DNA of 9,445 bases from Dysgonamonadaceae bacterium (GTDB lineage Bacteria > Bacteroidota > Bacteroidia > Bacteroidales > Azobacteroidaceae): positions 1 through 9,445 of the forward strand of contig JAIRKG010000068.1 of assembly GCA_031260235.1 (NCBI GenBank), in the 5' to 3' direction. Below, one piece after another: positions 7,167-9,445 of the stretch. Position numbers and translations under genes: made by a program. Under the pieces are notes generated by a model. The model saw nothing but the letters and a program-made list of their open reading frames with translations, was not told where the DNA came from and did not search any database. How positions within the stretch are numbered: position 1 is the first letter of the stretch; every line of letters starts with the position of its first letter.

Positions 7167-7478
7167 GTCATTGCGAGCGAAGCGAAGCAATCCGGAGAAA
7201 ACCCCACACGTCATTGCGAGCGAAGCGAAGCAATCCAGAGAGAAAAAGGCGGTAGCCTTTTTTACTATACTTAAATTCTGGATTGCTTCGGACTTCGTCC
7301 TCGCAATGACGGGGCGAGGTTTTGCCGCAGGCGAAGCAATCCGGAGAAAACCCCACACGTCATTGCGAGCGAAGCGAAGCAATCCAGAGAGAAAAAGGCG
7401 GTAGCTTTTTTTATTATACTTAAATTCTGGATTGCTTCGGACTTCGTCCTCGCAATGACGGGGCGAGGTTTTGCCGCA
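7167..7478. repeat. Cluster of GTCATTGCGAG...GAAGCAATCC palindromic repeats
   Basis: Five copies of a short element with constant ends GTCATTGCGAG and GAAGCAATCC lie here: plus orientation at 7167-7193, 7210-7238 and 7359-7387, minus orientation at 7278-7310 and 7427-7459. Each plus copy in the duplicated part faces a minus copy, so 7210-7310 and 7359-7459 can fold into long hairpins. Two core types alternate: CGAAGC in the plus copies and GGACGAAGTCC in the minus copies. Elements like this are common extragenic palindromes in many phyla. They begin about 50 bp after the helicase stop and could end its transcript. They create spurious ORFs with phrases such as LRFARNDV. Confidence 0.9.
7182..7478. 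repeat. 149-bp tandem duplication
   Basis: The block 7182-7330 is repeated at 7331-7478 with very few differences. Two lie in the T-rich middle (GCCTTTTTTACTATAC against GCTTTTTTTATTATAC). Each copy holds a plus and a minus palindromic element with an AT-rich loop and ends in TTTTGCCGCA. The near identity points to a recent duplication. Confidence 0.93.
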
Positions 7479-7485
7479 CGCAGGG

Positions 7486-7858
7486 CAATTAATTTTAAGC
7501 CTTAAAAACGTTTGCTACACACTGTAGCAATTAATTTTAAGCCTTAAAAACGTTTGCTACACACTGTAGCAAATAATTTTAAGCCTTAAAAACGTTTACT
7601 ACACACTGTAGCAATTAATTTTAAGTCTTAAAAACGTTTACTACACACTGTTGTAATTCATTTTGAGCCATAAAATCATTTGTCTCATGCAAGACAATTC
7701 ATTTTAAGCCCTAAAATCATTTGTCTCACGCAAGACAATTCAGTTTGAGCCCTAAAATCATTTGTCTCACGCAAGACAATTCATTTTGAGCCATAAAATC
7801 ATTTGTCTCATGCAAGAAAAGTCTTTTTTAGACAAAAAGCCGTTTTTCTCATGCAAAA
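7486..7858. repeat. Nine-unit array, 42- and 41-bp periods, in the 5' region of the DUF6261-type gene
   Basis: Four 42-bp units (from 7486, 7528, 7570, 7612) are followed by four 41-bp units (7654, 7695, 7736, 7777) and a degenerate ninth (7818-7858). There are no unique spacers. The two families align along their length (CAATT-ATTTTAAGCC-TAAAA-C-TTTG-CT-CAC-C) but use different stems: TTGCTACA-CAC-TGTAGCAA in units 1-2, intermediate forms in 3-4, TTGTCT...AGACAA in units 5-7. A second dyad, TTTTAAGCCTTAAAA, is perfect in units 1-3 and weaker later. The array is AT-rich, ends about 15 bp before the -7 promoter box at 7873, and so lies just upstream of the transcript of the next gene. Confidence 0.93.
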
Positions 7859-7872
7859 TAACTTAATTGATG

Positions 7873-7880
7873 TATCTTTG
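7873..7880 (+). promoter_or_regulatory. Promoter -7 box for the DUF6261-type gene
   Basis: TATCTTTG matches the -7 consensus TAnnTTTG exactly. No TTTG is found 19-21 nt upstream, where the last degenerate repeat unit gives CTCATG, so the -33 box is weak or absent. The expected transcript has a leader of about 50 nt, with AAGG about 6 nt ahead of the ATG at 7937. Confidence 0.6.
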
Positions 7881-7936
7881 CAATGTAATTCATCTATTTA
7901 CAAATTTCAATTTTTAATAATTAAAACAAGGTAATC

Positions 7937-8881
7937 ATGGTTAAATTTAAAACTTTATTATTTCGTGCTTTGCCTAACGGCGCTCATTACAGCTTCTTTG
8001 AAAAAGTAAACCGCGAACTCGCTGACGCCGGCGCTGACGTGAAAGCCGCACTCGCTTCGCTACTGCCGGAATTTAACAAATGGTTTGCAATGGAATATGC
8101 AGACTTGGAGTGGTATCGCAAAAGCCAAATCACCGCTTCCATTAGCGACGCAAGCCACCGCCTCGATCATGCCATATCCGGATTGCTGGCACACGTAAAC
8201 TCCGCCCGATACAACACGGTAACCAATGTTGCGATCGCTGCCGAACACATCCACATCGTGCTTAAAAGTTACGGCAGCATATCCGGTAAATCCTATCAGG
8301 ACAAAATCGGAAAAGTAGACGGCATACTTGGTCATCTCAACAACGAACTTTATCCCGACATGCAAACAATTGGCGGCACCGCATGGATTGGACAAATCAC
8401 CTCCGCCAACAACGCTTTACAAACCCTTTTGGAACAACGGGACGCCGAACAACTCGGAAAACCGGAAAGCGGATTTCGCGAAACGCGGAAAGAAATCGAA
8501 ACCGTGTGGCGACAAATAATACTCAAAGTCAACAGCGCCATAGCGCTCGCAATCGATTCCACACCGCAGTTTGAAGCATTCGTAGACGCGCTCAACCCCG
8601 AAATAGACCGCCTGAACCACGCCTATCACCACGCGAAAATCGACATTGCCGCCGCCGAACCCGCGCCAATCGACCCGCAACAATACACCGGTCAACCCAT
8701 TACCCCCGCGCTCAAGGTCCTGTTTGTTACGCCCCACGCCGGCACTGTCAAACTCGAACTCGGCAAAGACTATAACGTTACATATAAAAACAACGTGAAC
8801 GTCGGCAATTCCGAAGCAACCATTCACGGCAAAGGCGAATATCGCGGGCAAAAAACGGTCACTTTCGTTATTGTAAGATAA
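7937..8881 (+). CDS. DUF6261-type protein with a C-terminal Ig-like domain
   Basis: The 314-residue product has two parts. Residues 1-235 are almost wholly helical and resemble the DUF6261 family of Bacteroidota: start MVKFKTLLFRALPNGAHYSFF, a charged helix EYADLEWYRKSQIT (53-66), and later long helices (LNNELYPDMQTIGG, WRQIILKVNSAIALAI, FVDALNPEIDRLNHAY). Its function is unknown. Residues 249-314 match a short bacterial Ig-like repeat: QYTGQPITPALKV, LELGKDYNVTYKNNVNVGN (273-291), then IHGKGEYRGQKTVTFVI (296-312). Such Ig repeats usually sit in secreted surface proteins, but I see no signal peptide, lipobox or membrane segment here. A Pro-rich linker (AAAEPAPIDPQ, 238-248) joins the parts. 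It has its own -7 box and a terminator 122 bp past its stop, so it is probably transcribed alone. Confidence 0.82.
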   Translation: MVKFKTLLFRALPNGAHYSFFEKVNRELADAGADVKAALASLLPEFNKWFAMEYADLEWYRKSQITASISDASHRLDHAISGLLAHVNSARYNTVTNVAIAAEHIHIVLKSYGSISGKSYQDKIGKVDGILGHLNNELYPDMQTIGGTAWIGQITSANNALQTLLEQRDAEQLGKPESGFRETRKEIETVWRQIILKVNSAIALAIDSTPQFEAFVDALNPEIDRLNHAYHHAKIDIAAAEPAPIDPQQYTGQPITPALKVLFVTPHAGTVKLELGKDYNVTYKNNVNVGNSEATIHGKGEYRGQKTVTFVIVR

Positions 8882-8883
8882 AT

Positions 8884-8976
8884 TTTTTTATAGAACCCCG
8901 CAGCATACACGCCGCTTCCGGCTCGGTAGTGATTGTCAAGGGCAGTTCCGGCTGGAGCAGGAAAATAGCAATCTAA
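8884..8976 (+). pseudogene. Possible decayed coding tail after the DUF6261-type gene
   Basis: In a different frame from the upstream gene, 8884-8976 reads FFIEPRSIHAASGSVVIVKG followed by SSGWSRKIAI and a TAA stop. It has no start codon. The AASGSVVI phrase and Gly/Ser-rich beta pattern resemble ends of Bacteroidota surface proteins, and the terminator 28 bp later is where one would expect it for such an end. It may be the leftover 3' end of a longer or neighbouring gene after deletion. Thirty codons are little evidence and chance is possible. Confidence 0.3.
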
Positions 8977-9003
8977 ATAAATCCGTCTAATCTTTTCTTT
9001 TTG

Positions 9004-9039
9004 AACCCGACAAGTCGCAATGATTTGTCGGGTTTTTTT
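9004..9039 (+). terminator. Intrinsic terminator
   Basis: A 10-bp perfect stem, AACCCGACAA (9004-9013) with TTGTCGGGTT (9025-9034), encloses an 11-nt loop and runs into a T tract ending at 9039. This is a textbook rho-independent terminator for plus-strand transcription, so it would end the transcript of the DUF6261-type gene. Confidence 0.9.
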
Positions 9040-9048
9040 GTTGGCTAT

Positions 9049-9230
9049 ATTGCTTCGCTTCGTTCCGGGTGACGGGGCGGGGTTGCAAAGCCGTAGCCGT
9101 CATTGCGAGGACGAAGTCCGAAGCAATCCATTTCTTTCTTTCCTGGATTGCTTCGGGCAAAGCCCTCGCAATGACGGGGTGGCTGGATTGCTTCGCTTCG
9201 CTCGCAATGACGTAGTGGGCTCGCAATGAC
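9049..9230. repeat. Second cluster of GTCATTGCGAG...GAAGCAATCC repeats
   Basis: This cluster has one plus copy with core GGACGAAGTCC (9099-9130), one minus copy with core GGGCAAAGCCC (9144-9175) and one minus copy with core CGCTTCG (9182-9211), plus partial ends at 9049-9062 and 9219-9230. The pair 9099-9130 and 9144-9175 forms a long hairpin with a pyrimidine-rich loop. It belongs to the same family as the cluster at 7167-7478, so the DUF6261-type gene is flanked by the family on both sides. Confidence 0.9.
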
Positions 9231-9250
9231 GGTTGCAGGGGTTTCCGGAT

Positions 9251-9283
9251 TTTGGGGCATATCAAAAATAACTTGTACCTTTG
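9251..9283 (+). promoter_or_regulatory. Bacteroidota-type promoter for the last gene
   Basis: TTTG (9251-9254) is followed after 21 nt by TACCTTTG (9276-9283), a perfect -7 box with slightly long spacing. Transcription would start near 9289, leaving a leader of about 67 AT-rich nt before the ATG at 9356. Confidence 0.6.
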
Positions 9284-9355
9284 CAATGAGAATACATGAA
9301 TTAAGTACAAATTGATATTGTAGAAAAAAAATAAAAATATTAATATTTGAGAATT

Positions 9356-9445
9356 ATGAATCACAATTTATTTTCCGAAAAAATGAAAGTGGCAGACTTG
9401 GTTTTGACCAACTATCGGCTACTGTTTGTCTTTCCCTCCTTCAAT
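9356..9445 (+). CDS. N-terminus of a possible hemerythrin-domain (RIC-like) protein, cut by the right edge
   Basis: Thirty codons are present from the ATG at 9356: MNHNLFSEKMKVADLVLTNY followed by RLLFVFPSFN, with no stop before the window ends. The pattern K-M-x-x-A-D-L-x-x-x-N-Y-x-L-L, followed by a short hydrophobic stretch ending in F, is one I associate with the start of Bacteroidota hemerythrin-domain proteins, which bind a di-iron centre and are linked to nitric oxide or oxygen stress and Fe-S repair. The iron-binding His/Glu residues would lie outside the window, so the family call rests on a short match from memory. The reading frame is supported by the promoter and AT-rich leader ahead of it. 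Confidence 0.5.
   Translation, partial: MNHNLFSEKMKVADLVLTNYRLLFVFPSFN

Noticed and set aside
7131..7404. ORFs on both strands with phrases such as LRFARNDV and EAKQSREKK
   Set aside because: These are translations of the palindromic repeat family, seen in unrelated genomes wherever the repeat occurs; no promoter or protein family supports them.
7486..7858. CRISPR array
   Set aside because: The units abut with no unique spacers and both halves of each unit are repeated; no cas genes are present. The same applies to the 21-bp array.
9045..9364. Minus-strand ORFs over the second repeat cluster
   Set aside because: They consist mostly of repeat translation (HCERSEAIQ, ASEAKQS) and AT-rich leader, with no family match.

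Overview
The window looks like chromosomal DNA of a member of the Bacteroidota, probably Bacteroidales-like. Four things point there. Several promoters fit the Bacteroidota -33/-7 pattern (TTTG, about 19-21 nt, TAnnTTTG). PurM is of the long (389-residue) type. SufD has a Bacteroidales-like C-terminus. One gene encodes a DUF6261-type protein, a family known mainly from this phylum. The number of short palindromic repeats, one of them inside a conserved gene, suggests a genome that tolerates repeat spread, but the species cannot be named from this sequence.

Layout. Positions 1-4169 are all on the minus strand. Read in the direction of transcription they are sufC (4169-3423), sufD (3416-2064), a 231-bp array of eleven 21-bp repeats (2060-1830), purM (1757-588), and the first 165 codons of an AAA-type ATPase that runs off the left edge (496-1). 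A perfect-consensus promoter (4191-4221) drives sufCD. It overlaps a divergent promoter (4209-4238) for a large plus-strand gene (4242-7115) encoding a Dna2-like fusion of a PD-(D/E)XK nuclease and a superfamily 1 helicase.

Positions 7116-7936 have no gene. They hold a cluster of repeats with GTCATTGCGAG...GAAGCAATCC ends, including a 149-bp tandem duplication, then nine 41-42-bp units with strong dyads, then a promoter -7 box. The next gene (7937-8881) encodes a DUF6261-type helical protein fused to a small Ig-like domain, with no visible signal peptide. A decayed-looking coding tail (8884-8976), a clear intrinsic terminator (9004-9039), a second cluster of the same repeats (9049-9230), a promoter (9251-9283) and the first 30 codons of a possible hemerythrin-domain protein (9356-9445) close the window.

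How the genes work together. SufC and SufD belong to the SUF iron-sulfur scaffold complex SufBC2D, but sufB is not in its usual place ahead of sufC. PurM carries out step 5 of purine synthesis and has no direct link to SUF. The nuclease-helicase is probably a DNA repair or replication enzyme. Nothing here makes up a recognisable defence island. The most unusual content is the non-coding repeat structure: two unrelated arrays whose periods (21 and about 42 bp) are whole numbers of DNA helical turns and whose dyads are kept by compensating base changes, and a palindromic element inserted in frame into sufD over a normally conserved motif.
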